A stretch of 64,000 nucleotides of DNA. It comes from Parus major. Taxonomy: Eukaryota > Chordata > Aves > Passeriformes > Paridae. The notes under the pieces were generated by a model. It ran no database searches and was not told the origin of the DNA. It worked only from the letters and a program-made list of their open reading frames with translations. Shown in pieces: positions 22,830-33,600 of this stretch. The position numbers were made by a program, and so were the translations under genes. The stretch is taken from the NCBI RefSeq assembly GCF_001522545.3, contig NC_031770.1, forward strand, positions 107,362,130-107,426,129, in the 5' to 3' direction. Positions within the stretch are counted from its first letter, which is position 1; each line of letters begins with the position of its first letter.

Positions 22830-23110
22830 TAGCATCTCACATGAACCGAGGCTAACCAGCCACCCTGCCCGGGTGTGTCTGCAGCAAGAGCGGGCCCTAG
22901 CGCGGATCAGCTCGGGGTGGCTTAGGAGAAAAGCTGCTGAAGGTCATGTTTCTCCAGCGCCAGCACCGGGAACTGCAGCAGCCTCCGTGTCCCCGCAGAG
23001 CTGGAAGCTCCTCCTGCAGTGACACAAGAGAGGCCGGCGCAACAGGCTCCTGGGAAATGTAGTCTGTCACCAAGGCTGCTCTGTGCCGGGAAACCGGCAC
23101 TGCAGGTACA
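22830..23110 (-). promoter_or_regulatory. SLC25A27: SLC25A27 promoter region
   Basis: A moderately GC-rich stretch directly upstream of the start codon. It holds a ZNF143-type element at 23050-23063 and no obvious TATA box. The true start site is not visible from sequence. Confidence 0.6.
23050..23063 (-). promoter_or_regulatory. SLC25A27: ZNF143/THAP11-type element
   Basis: The minus strand reads ACTACATTTCCCAG, one base from the ACTACAATTCCCAG consensus of the ZNF143-associated promoter element. It sits about 225 bp upstream of the SLC25A27 ATG, a typical distance for this element from a start site. Confidence 0.65.
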
Positions 23111-23531
23111 CACACAAGCGCGGTTTCGTCCATTATCAACATTGAAAAGACCAATTAATCATTAATGAGAGCTCAAGATTACGCGTGGGGTCTGTTTGCT
23201 TTGCAGGATGCTGTCATTGGCAGCGCTGCTTGGGAGCCCCAAACTCTGTTCCCGTGTCAAGCAGCTGCATCCGGGAGGGATTAATTGATCCAGATCTGGT
23301 TTAGTAAAAGCTGCATTAGCACCAGCTACGTGCCGAGCTGGGGCTGCGCATTAGGCACGTAGCCCTGCAGTTTGAACAAGGATCCCAGCCAGCCTGGGAT
23401 GGCAGAAATTGATCACTTCTCAGAGCCCTGAAGTGAAAAGTTTAAAGCTTTTCCTGGCTGAATGCTGAAGTCCTGTTATGTGCCAGTCCTAATTTCTCTA
23501 AAATTATTGTAGATCTAGTTAGATTATCGTC

Positions 23532-23535
<4 letters not shown>

Positions 23536-23568
<33 letters not shown>
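23536..23568 (+). repeat. Poly(A) homopolymer, 33 bases
   Basis: An uninterrupted run of 33 A. Avian CR1 elements do not end in poly(A), so this is either a simple repeat or the tail of a retrocopied transcript; no AATAAA signal or recognisable retrocopy was seen just upstream. Confidence 0.9.
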
Positions 23569-23570
<2 letters not shown>

Positions 23571-24114
23571 TATGCACTGTCCCAGGGAAATTTTTCATTT
23601 ATCATTATGGCTCAACTGAATCCCTCAGTTAATCATTAGCCATTAGTCAGTAATCCTCAAGCTGATTTCAGGATTTTTTTGGTCACAGAAATTTATCCCA
23701 GAACACCTCCCTACATCTCTGTCTGACTGCCTAAAGCGTTGGTGTGTGGTCCCTGTCAAAATAATTCAGAGATATTAAGGGAGCATTGCAGGTGAAAGAT
23801 TAAGTTGAAGTTGGATGAATCTGTCTCATTGGTCATCAGTAATTGGTATTAAATTGGATCCTTCTTGGGGTTAAAATTCATTAACATTCATGCAGGGATA
23901 AAACCACCTCCTGACAAAGCCATGGTTAAAAATGGAGAGAGGGCATATTGAAATGGAATGCAAATGTGCTTGGATGCATGAAAGGCATGAGTGGTTCAGA
24001 TCCTGTTTCTGACCACGCAATCTGCTGTGGCACTTTGTGCCTCCCTCCACAGCTGTTCTGTGGGCTTGGGTCAGCTTGTGCCACGCTCTGTCAGCCTGTG
24101 TATCATCAACTTGT

Positions 24115-24265
24115 AGTGTGGGGTAGAAAGGACCTCTAGAGTTCACCTGCAGTCTTCCTACAGTCCTCTGTCACACCAGGAGAGCTTCGGAGTTACATCA
24201 GGCTGCCCAAAATCTTGTTTAGTCCTCTCCCAGGATGAGGGTTTCACAACCATCCTTTAGTTGTA
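24115..24265 (-). repeat. Probable diverged CR1 fragment
   Basis: The plus strand reads 'GAAAGGACCTCTAGAGTTCACC', 'CAGGCTGCCCAAAATC', then 'CCTCTCCCAGGATGAGGGTTTCACAACC', which follows the order of a CR1 tail in reverse orientation (ACCTCTGGAGATCAYC ... GGTTGCCCAG ... CTCCAGGGATGGAG). Divergence is high. Confidence 0.5.
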
Positions 24266-25619
24266 CACTTCTGGGTATAGTCTCATTCTGTTTGCTCTAT
24301 GACCATGCTTTAGGGAGTGGAAAACAACAACTAGATGCCCCCTTAAAGTAAACCTGATAGCATTGCAGCATCCTGTGGAAGGAGCAGTTCTCCATGGTCA
24401 TTCTTAGCCTGAAGAAATAGATTATTTTAAAAACCAGATGATTGGGGGATGGCTGTGAAGAGGAATATTCTCCTCCCACATGACCTTTGAAATGAGCCTG
24501 ACTAGAGGTGGATGCTTGTGTGGACAGCTCTGTGAAGTGTGGAGGAGAGAAGGGCCAGAACTCATGGAGATCCACCAAACACCTGGAGTTTCTATATCCC
24601 TGAATCCCGAGACAGACAGCACCAGCAGAGAGGACTCTTCCTGTTAATTTATTTCGGTTCTCAGTGAAATGGAGTTTTCCAGTTTCTGTCCCAAGCCAGT
24701 CTGACCAAAGGCTGCATATGCAGGGAGTGTGGACTTGAGATGGGGTGGAAGCACAGCAGCGGGGTCTGGGACAGCTGTGTGCTGCTGGAGAGAGGCAGCC
24801 AGACTTCCCAGTGCCCTCACCTGTGCTTCTGTGTGTGTTCACATTAATCACTGCACAGCCTGAGGAAAGCTTGGCTTTTTCCCCATCATACTGGTTGTGT
24901 CCTCCTCACAATAGTGCCTTGCATCTCATGTCCTTCACCAAATCATGCCCTAAAAGTACAACCTAAATAAAACAAACAAAAAAAGGCCAAAGCAAACAGA
25001 AAAGCCTTTAATGAATGTCTTCAAGGAGGCTTGAGGGCTTGTCTTACCTGTATATATAGATCATTTTAAACTCACTACTCAGTCAGTTAATGAAAATTTA
25101 CCATGCATATAATGAAAATATGCATTTTCTTCAATATTACAAGGTCTTTAGCTCTTTCATCACTTTACCCCTTAACAGCAAGATATATAATTTAATGGAT
25201 AAAAGAAAACCAGGAAATAAACATGTAAGGAGCTGTGACAGCTACACACAGAAGTGTAGAAATACCACAGTTAACAGTGATTTATCTGTTTATTCCAGAC
25301 AGTTTGCAAAATGGAGATCAACACCCTGTTTGTCACAGTTGATGTATGTGAGCTTGTTCTTCTGCACATACAACCAACATGTAACATCCCAAGGTATTTC
25401 AGAATGAATGTTTAATGAAGAAACATACACCTGGTTTTCACAGCTCTTAACCTCCTACTATCAGGTGTATTTCTGCTGTGCTACTTTTACTGTACTGCCT
25501 GTCTGCACAGGCACAAAGGTTCCTGTTTGTGCACCCATTCCTGTATAGGAAGAGAGTTAAACTGTATTTGTATCTGTATCTGTTTATTCCCACTGCCTCT
25601 TGCCCTTTAACTGGGCACC

Positions 25620-25830
25620 CTGAAAAGAGCCTGGCTCCCTCCTCTTTGCACCCTCCCTTCAGGTGTTCATACACACTGAGATGATCCCCCTGAGCCTTCT
25701 CCAAACTGAACTGTTCAATCTGCTTCAGCCTCTCCTCACATGACAGATGCTCCAGCCCCTTTTTGGCACTTCACTCTTGGCAGAGGATCACCTCCCTCAG
25801 TCTACTGGCAGCTCTTGAGTGTGTTATAAA
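25620..25830 (-). repeat. CR1 LINE fragment
   Basis: The plus strand has 'GAGATGATCCCCCTGAGCCTTCTCCAAACTGAAC' and 'CAGCCTCTCCTCACATGACAGATGCTCCAGCCCC', the characteristic reverse complement of the CR1 region before the 3' end. Confidence 0.85.
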
Positions 25831-26553
25831 TACATATTATAATATTGGCTTTTCACAAAATATTGAAATGTATGTTATATATATAATATTAAAGTAATTC
25901 TGCTATAGTTTTTTATTTCTATTAACTAAACTTAGGCATAGTAGTGGAATAGCTGATAGCTATGCTTGAACTGCCTGCTTGGTTAACATCCAACATACAA
26001 ATGATGAAGACCCCTGCTACTGACGTGTCAACTATCAGCACTTACTGTCTGATGAAAGTATGGACCAAAACCCAAACTGGAGATGATAATAAGAACAGAC
26101 TAAAGCCACAGTCAAGGAGCATGCATGCTCTAAAAAGGTGGTCCTGAGGAGGAGTCATGCTAGACAGTTCTTAGAGCATGTAAACTATTTGGAGAAAAGT
26201 TTAAATATGTGTAATTGTTACTGAATATGCAACAGGCTGATGCAATAGTAAAGATATATAAAGGGTGTCTCAGAAATAGCAGATGTGCTCTTGGCAGAAT
26301 GCCAAGCACCCAGACATTAAACTTTGCTTTATTTTTGTCTCCTCTTGTCTTTTATGAAACCTTTAAATTTTACCAGGAAGGTGAAGCAAAGTGCAAAGGT
26401 CCATCTCTGACTCGTGTTCAACATGGTGTCCACCAGGACCTCAGATCTGCAAAGTTCCCGTCCACCCCCTCAGCCTGTACTGGTGCAGGGTGTTTCTCCC
26501 ACCCAGGGGCAAAACTTGGCATTTCCCTTTGCTGAACATCATGAAGTCCCTTC

Positions 26554-26640
26554 TTTTTTTTTTTTTTTTCTGTAGGAAAAGCTGGACCAGGGGATCCTTG
26601 AGGTCCCTTCCAAGCCATTATTCTCTGGTTTTGGGATAAG
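26554..26640 (+). repeat. CR1 3' tail preceded by a T-tract
   Basis: 16 T (26554-26569) are followed by 'AGCTGGACCAGGGGATCCTTGAGGTCCCTTCCAAGCCATTATTCTCTGG', the last part of a plus-strand CR1. Confidence 0.75.
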
Positions 26641-27159
26641 TCCCTGTCTGCTCCTTTTCCAGCCTGCTGAGGTACCCCTGAGTGGCAGCACACTCATCTG
26701 GTCTGTCAGCCACTCCTCCTGGTTTTGTGTTCTCTTCAAAGCTGCTGAGGGTGTGTGGGGCTAGATTCTGACAGCACTTCCTAGGGGTTTTTTATACTTA
26801 ATGTATTCTCTAATAATTTTGATGTGCCACTTTCACACACGCAAAGAAACTAATCTGACCTCTCTGAGACCTTGTCTTCTGATATGGCACTGATATAATA
26901 AAGTCAAAAGTCAAGCAGGTTTTGACTTGTCAGTTCAGCCTCAGAAGTGTTTCTCTGCTCCTCAGACACTGGACACACATCTAGCCTTTAATGAGGTATC
27001 TCAGACAGGTGAGAGATACCTTTCTTAAGGCTTCTGCTTCAGCTGATGCCTGCAGAAGTTTCTTGTCATCTATCTGACTTGCTGAAAGCTAAATGTCTGC
27101 AAATCACAGGCTGTTTTGTGATCTCAATACTGAAAAAAAAACCTGTATTTTTTTTTTAA

Positions 27160-27460
27160 ATTGAAGAAGTCTCTGCACCGCTTTGCCACTGTCCCTGGCC
27201 GTGTCCCTGGCTGCCCGGGCGGCCTGCCAGCAACCGGTGCAAAGTCCAAGGATTTGCCACAGCAACATCTACGGTTTGCAAGCGGCAGAGTTGGTCCTCA
27301 TGCCAGAACAGAGCAGAACTTTTCCAGAGCAAGGGTTTGTTCCCCGCGCTGCCCAGGGCTCGGCCGGCAGGGCCGCTCCGCAGCTCCTGGCGATGAACTC
27401 GGAGCGGGGCCGGGCAGGCGGAGCAGCTGCCGGGGCTGGGACAGGCGGCGAGCAGGCAAA
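27160..27460 (+). promoter_or_regulatory. CYP39A1: CYP39A1 promoter and 5' UTR region
   Basis: A CpG-containing GC-rich stretch ends at the CYP39A1 ATG, with no clear TATA box. An upstream ATG at 27393 opens a 46-codon frame (27393-27530) that overlaps the true start out of frame. Confidence 0.6.
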
Positions 27461-27637
27461 ATGGATCTCGCTCTGCTCTTGGCAGCACTCCTGGGACTCC
27501 TCATTGTCAAGGCTCTTTTGTTTCAGCTGAGAAACCCGAGCTCCCCTCCTTGCATCAGGAGCTGGATCCCTTGGTTTGGAGCCGCGTTTCAGTTCGGGAA
27601 AGCTCCTCTGGAGTTTATAGAGCAAGCCAGAAACAAG
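27461..27637 (+). CDS. CYP39A1: CYP39A1 coding exon 1
   Basis: 59 codons: membrane anchor, then 'PPCIRSWIPWFGAAFQFGKA' and 'PLEFIEQARNK'. The donor is CAAG/GTAATG, phase 0. Confidence 0.96.
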
Positions 27638-30600
27638 GTAATGCGTGTGCTGGCGTGCCTGCTCGTGGGTGCCTGCTCAGGGTGGCTGCCTGCAAGGGGA
27701 AAGGCAACCAGAAACTTCTGCCTTCAGCTTTGCCCTTTTCTGTCACGTTTTATAACGTCAGGAACATTTAAATGGTGGAGAATCGGCTTAGCATCTCCAG
27801 CTTTGGTGAGTTGTGGATCTGATCCAGGAACGGTCTGTGTGCTGTGATCGTCCTGCTTGGACCTCTGCCGTTTTGCTTTTGCAGCCTGGCTGTGTGTTAA
27901 GCTTGCTTTCAGATAATGTGGAAAGCTCTGTGTCAAGTGCTGGGACCAGAAACTACTTATTTGCATGCCTAAAGTTAGGTGAGATTTTTGAGCACCAGCT
28001 GCTGCCCCTCAGCATTCAAGCAACACAAAGAGGTGCATGGCAAACAAAAGTTTTCCATCCTAAAAAATCTTAACCAAACATGGAGGTAAGGATTTACCTC
28101 CTGGACTTGATTTTTTTTTCTGTGTCTGTCAGATAGAAAGAGATCAAATTCTTAATTTGTAGATATTTAATAATAACTGACATAAATTCCAGTTTCCCAC
28201 TTTCATTCAGGGATTATGTCACCTGCTACTACAATGTAGTCAGCCTTAAGTGTTCCATGCTGGAGGATCATGCAACCCACTGCTTGCAAAAACTAGCTAA
28301 AAATGAAACCACTGTAACATCCTGAAATTTGAAAACAAAACAACACATAAATAAATTTGCTTTTTCATTTTGAACTTCTAGATTTCATATTTGTATTTCT
28401 TTATGTATTGTTACAAACTCATGGTGTTGAAGCAGAGGATTAAGTCTGATCTTTGAGAACAATAAGAGTTGTCAATCTTCTGTTAAAGCATCTTGGGTGA
28501 ATAATGGGGTAAAGCTCAGAGGTATGATCTGGAGTTTCTTGGCTTTTCTGTGTGTTTGACAGGCCAGGTTTAATTTTATATTACTGTGTCTTTCCTGTAG
28601 CTTTCATCTGTGCGAATGCACACTCATTGACTCTGGGTTAATTAATTTTGGTGTTCATTTGCCACGAGACCCTCTAGGCTCCAGGTTGATGCTGTGGCAG
28701 CTGCTGACACATTTGCATACACCAGAAGTACCTGAAGGACTTTATAAACTTCTGGGGTTTTTTTGTGACAGAAACTAGAACAAGAAACATTTTCAATGGG
28801 TGAAAACTCAAAGTAAAGAAGGAAGAGAAGGAAGAAGGAAGGAAGGAAGAAAGAAGGAAGTTTTCTTACATCTCTCCCTTTACTGTGTGTTTGCTGGTAG
28901 GACCTTTCCTTTAAGTCCAGCAGCTCCTTGTGACCTGTCCCTGTGGTCTCCCTCGGCCAAGGGGAATGTCTCCATCCATCCCTCCCAGGCTGGCCACCTG
29001 CCTGCAGCACCATCACCTGACAGTCTCCCTGTCTTTGAGGAAGGCACTTGTTTGTTGTCCCCTTCCTCTCCTTAAGCCCTCCTCAGGCACTGAAAGTCTC
29101 CCTCCCTTCCCACCTCCCACACTGGCACGCTATGCTGAGGCCGGGAAAAGTAAGTCTTTTCCTGCCTTCTCCCTTTTGAAAGAGTAGGCAGTGTTGCAGA
29201 GTACAGCCAAACAAACACTCCTGCTGCCAGAGGGGTCATTAACAGGCACTACAGGGCTTGCAAAATATGTCTGCAGTAATTCCAGGCTCCTTGGTGCTGC
29301 CAGAACAGGGTTGTGTCCTTAGTATGAGCAAGCTGCCCTTGTAAAAGGTGTTGCAGAAAGAGGCTTTAGGCAGTGTGAAACCTCTTCATCTCTGCAAGGT
29401 CCTTATCTTCAGGAGAGACTCTTGCAATGAGAAAATTCCTCCTCTGATTTATCCTTCAGACTGTCAAAGTGACCCTCATCTCTTTCTTAATTCCTTTCTT
29501 TCTTAATTCCTCTCTTCCTTAATTCCTTTTGTGTCAAACCTTCCCTGGTTTTTCTCTCAAGTTCTGGGTAACACAGTAAAGTTCCACTGCTTCCAGCCTG
29601 CCCTTTGCTTGGAGTTTGCTGCTTCTATTTTCCTCCCACGGAAGAGCACGTGGGCTGGAAGAATTGCCTCCTTTCCCCCTTGTGTCATCACTGGGACTAA
29701 GAAAAGAAAGTTCCCCTGCTCTAATAAAATATTTAATCTCTCATCTAATAAAAGATACCACCTCTTCCTCCTGAAGCTGCCTGGTGAGAGCAGTTTTGCA
29801 GCAGTCTGGAGTGGGCAGGGGGAGTAACCACAGCCACCATGCAACATAAAACACAGGGTGAGCTGCTTAATGAGGGGTTCAAAGGATGTGGCTCCCCACT
29901 TCACCTGGCGAACATGGTAAGAGTTAGTTAGGAATTTCAAATTCTTCTCGTCAGTTTGCTGATTAAGCAAACAGGAAAAGTTAAACCCAGGAGATTGTTC
30001 TGCACTGTTATAGGGACCTGTGGGACCTATAGCTCACTCTCAGAGTGAGTGTTGATTTGGGACAAGGTGCTGTGTCCCAGGACTCTTGGCCTTTCTGTGT
30101 GTGGCTGGGTGAGGAATGGCTCACTGGGTTACACTCCTGGAGGGGAGCAGGCTGGAGAAGGCTTCTGGTGGACATTTCCATAGTCAGTGTCCACAGCTGA
30201 GTCACTGAAGGTCTGTGACCAACCCCAGATGTAGAAGAGCAAAATGCTGCAGTCCCTGAGCTAGAGAGTGGTCATGGCATTGGCCCTGTGTTTGTGCACC
30301 CAGGGGAGAGGAAACCCACCCAGTGCTCCCAGCAGGGCTCCTGGTGCAATGCAGCTGTCTGGGCTGAGCGTGGTTGCTGTCAGTGTCCCTGGGGAATATG
30401 ACTATTTCCCTGATTTCCTGTGGGATTTTGGAGAATGACCTTCTGAAGTTTTTATTTCTCTGGAGTGTTGCTTTCCTTAGGCTTGAATCTGCCTGTCACT
30501 GTGGCACTGAAGTGTTTCCCAATCTTTGGAAAAAAAATTAGCTTTCATGAGTGAAAGCAGTAAATCCTAAAAGGATTTTTATTTTCCTTTCTATATCTCT

Positions 30601-33600
30601 TTCTCTTGTGAGGTTTCCTTAAAAGCTGTTTCAGAGCAGTAATGCTCTGGGTGCAGTGCTGGCAGCAGAGCCTGCACTCTGTTGGTACCTTCCCATAAGA
30701 CAAGTGCAGAACTGCCCCACAGCTCGTTCCAGGAGGTGATTTTATTGCAGTCTAATGTCGATGTAATGACACATTTTGACAGATGAACAGTCTGGTTATT
30801 CAGGTGTCTGTCTGGGACAGCAGCCATTAGGAGAGCACAGTAACAGGGTGTAAAGGGCACACCTAGGTCAGAGAAAGCAGCCTCCTGCTTTTTCTTCACA
30901 GCTCCTGGTTTAGGGGTTTGCTAGGCTGGAATTTGCATCCAGATGATTTGACTAAATCTCTTTTGTTACCCTGTGTCTAAGTTTGGCTTCACAGCAATGC
31001 ACAGCAGTGAATCCATAATTTACTTATGACCCATATGAATAAAGTATTCTATCTGGTTTAAACTATCTAACTCCTCAAGCCCATTAATTTTTACATTATG
31101 AGAAACTGAGAATAATCACTATCTTTTCCCCTTTTCCTGGTATCTAAGTCCACCTAATCTCCTTTTATTGAAATATTCATGCATGTTGTGTGTCCCTTTG
31201 ACTAGCTCAGAATATCCTGCAGAGATGGAATGGGCAGAAACACAATTGAAGATGCAGGTACAGGATGGGTTTAGATGTTTGTTGTCCTTTTTCCTTTCCT
31301 TTCCTAGCAAGATAAGAGCTCCAGATTAATTATCATAGAATGGTTTGGGTTGGAAGGAACCGTAAAGCTCATCTCATTCCAACCTCTCTTCCACAACAGG
31401 GACACCTTCCACTATCCCAGGTTGCTCAGAGCCCCATCCAACCTGCTCTTGAACAATTCCAGGGATGGGGCATCCACAGCTTCTCTGGGCAGCCTGTGCC
31501 AGGGCCTCACCACCCTTATAGTAGAGGATTTCTCCCTGATATCCAATGCAAATTTACTTGCTTTCAGTTTAAACCCATTTATTAGCACTTGCATAATAAA
31601 TTCTGGAGTCAATTCAGAGTGCCATTATTCTAAGCCTTCTTCTATGATATTTCTAGGTCTTCTCATTGTTCAGACTCTTAAATGATTCCAGATCATGAGT
31701 AAACTTTTAGCTCTTCTTCCAAGGAATGAATTTTAACACCACACAACTTTATGTCTCCCTAAAAGCTGTACTGGGCTCTTTTTCAGTACAGTGTATTTAT
31801 CCACTACTAATCCTAATCTTTAATAACTCTTACTGTAATTTTTTGAGTACTAAAATGACTCTTCGAGGCTTTCCAGGTCCTTCTGGCACCACGTTTGCCT
31901 GTCCATCCTCCTGTCGCTGAAGATGATTCAAGAGATCACAGTAGGGAGTTCTGCAACTTCTTATTTTAATTCCCCAAGAGTTCTGAATTGAAATGTTTAT
32001 CACTGTTTTACCCAGAACTTGTTTCAGTCTATTCTGTTCAATACTCCCTTCAAAACAAGGTCTCAGTCCATCACTCTCAGTGAAAGGCTCCAAGGTGGGA
32101 CTTGTCTAACACTGATGCAATCCTACCTCAGATTCCTTCCCCACTCGGTTTCCTACACCTTGAATATTTCTCAGGCTCAGCATCACACTGGGAAAATTCC
32201 TGCATCTGGCATGCTCTGAAAAGGCTTTGTTGTTGGGGAGGCAGATTGCCTTTATTAGTTTGATTCTCAAACCTTTTTTAGTAGTTTAATTTTGCATTGC
32301 ATTTACCAAATGTCATATTTATTTGGACACAATGTTTTGCTTTCTTTATTTCTGTAAGATCTGTGTTTGAATATCTGCCATTGCAGTGTTACTCTGTGAG
32401 GCTGACTTATTCTGGAGAAGGCCCTCTATGGAACTTTCTTATTTCAGTTTTGATAAATATTGGTGTAATTTTAATGATTCTGAGTAGGTTGCAGGAAGTT
32501 GGATGAGATATAAATGCAGATTGTTTGTGTGGGCGTTTGCAGGTTACCAAGATGGTCACAGGACACATAATCAGTGCTGTCAGTGGAGTCCAAGGGCAGT
32601 TCAGCTCCCTCCAGAAACAGGTGTACAGGAGATGGTCTGGTGAACTGGCTTTTAGGATCCCCTGACTGCACAGAATTGATTTCTGTTGTCTATTATGGGA
32701 GCTCAGACATCTTGCTCACATGTAATCACCTAAAATAAAGTGCTCCAATCTTTAATTGAGTGCGACCTTAATTGAATAATTAAGTGTTATTGCAGGTTTC
32801 TATTAGTTCAAATTTAATTTTATTTTAAAATTAGTTTAAGTACATTTTAATGTTAATTTAAAATTAAAAAAATCTAATTTAAAAACAAGCACAGTACAAA
32901 TTCACTAATTTTTATCCAGACTGAGGATGAGGACATGGACATCAAAAAAGCTGTTTTAGAAATTTAGCTATAACAGAGTCATAGAATCACAGATAGGTCT
33001 GTGTTGGAAGGGATCTTAAAGCTCACCTTGTTCCACCTCCTGCCATGGGCAGGGACAAATTCCAGTGGACGGGTGCTCAAAGCCTCGTCCAACCTGGCCT
33101 TGAACACTTGTTATTAAAACAATATTTTATTTATTATCACCCAGAGAATTTGAACTGCCATTCCTTCTTTAATAATTTGCAGTTGAAGGACAGAATCAAA
33201 ATTCAGCTGGTGTCAGGAGGAATCTTTTCCTTGGCTTCAAAGAGCTTTTGATGAAGCAGGATTTACACTGCAGACACCGACAGCAAAATAAATGGTTAAA
33301 GTCAATGGCATAAACAATGTGAGGAAGGTAGAATGATATTTTATGCCTGTATCTGACAGTCAGTACATATTGCACATTGGCTTTCTAGTTTAGAGTATTT
33401 ACAAATATGAGGAATAATTTTATCAATGTAGGAACTCAGAATTGAATGCCTGTTGCTGAAAGTTTCTAGGATATTAAATTAAGGGAAGATGAAAGAATGA
33501 TGTATGGCATCAAAAAGCTTTCCTGAATGTCAGTCAATGTGCTCTGCTCAAAGCTTTTTAGCTATTTTGATATTAGTCTCTACAAGAAAGAAATCATTGG

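Larger units (their letters stand above)
23111..27150. other. Intergenic stretch between SLC25A27 and CYP39A1
   Basis: No exon with supportable splice sites or homology was found. It contains a 33-base A-tract (23536-23568), a weak CR1-like piece (24115-24265), a clear CR1 piece (25620-25830), a CR1 3' tail (26570-26640) and AT-rich sequence near 25830-25900. The two genes are divergently transcribed from either side. Confidence 0.6.
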
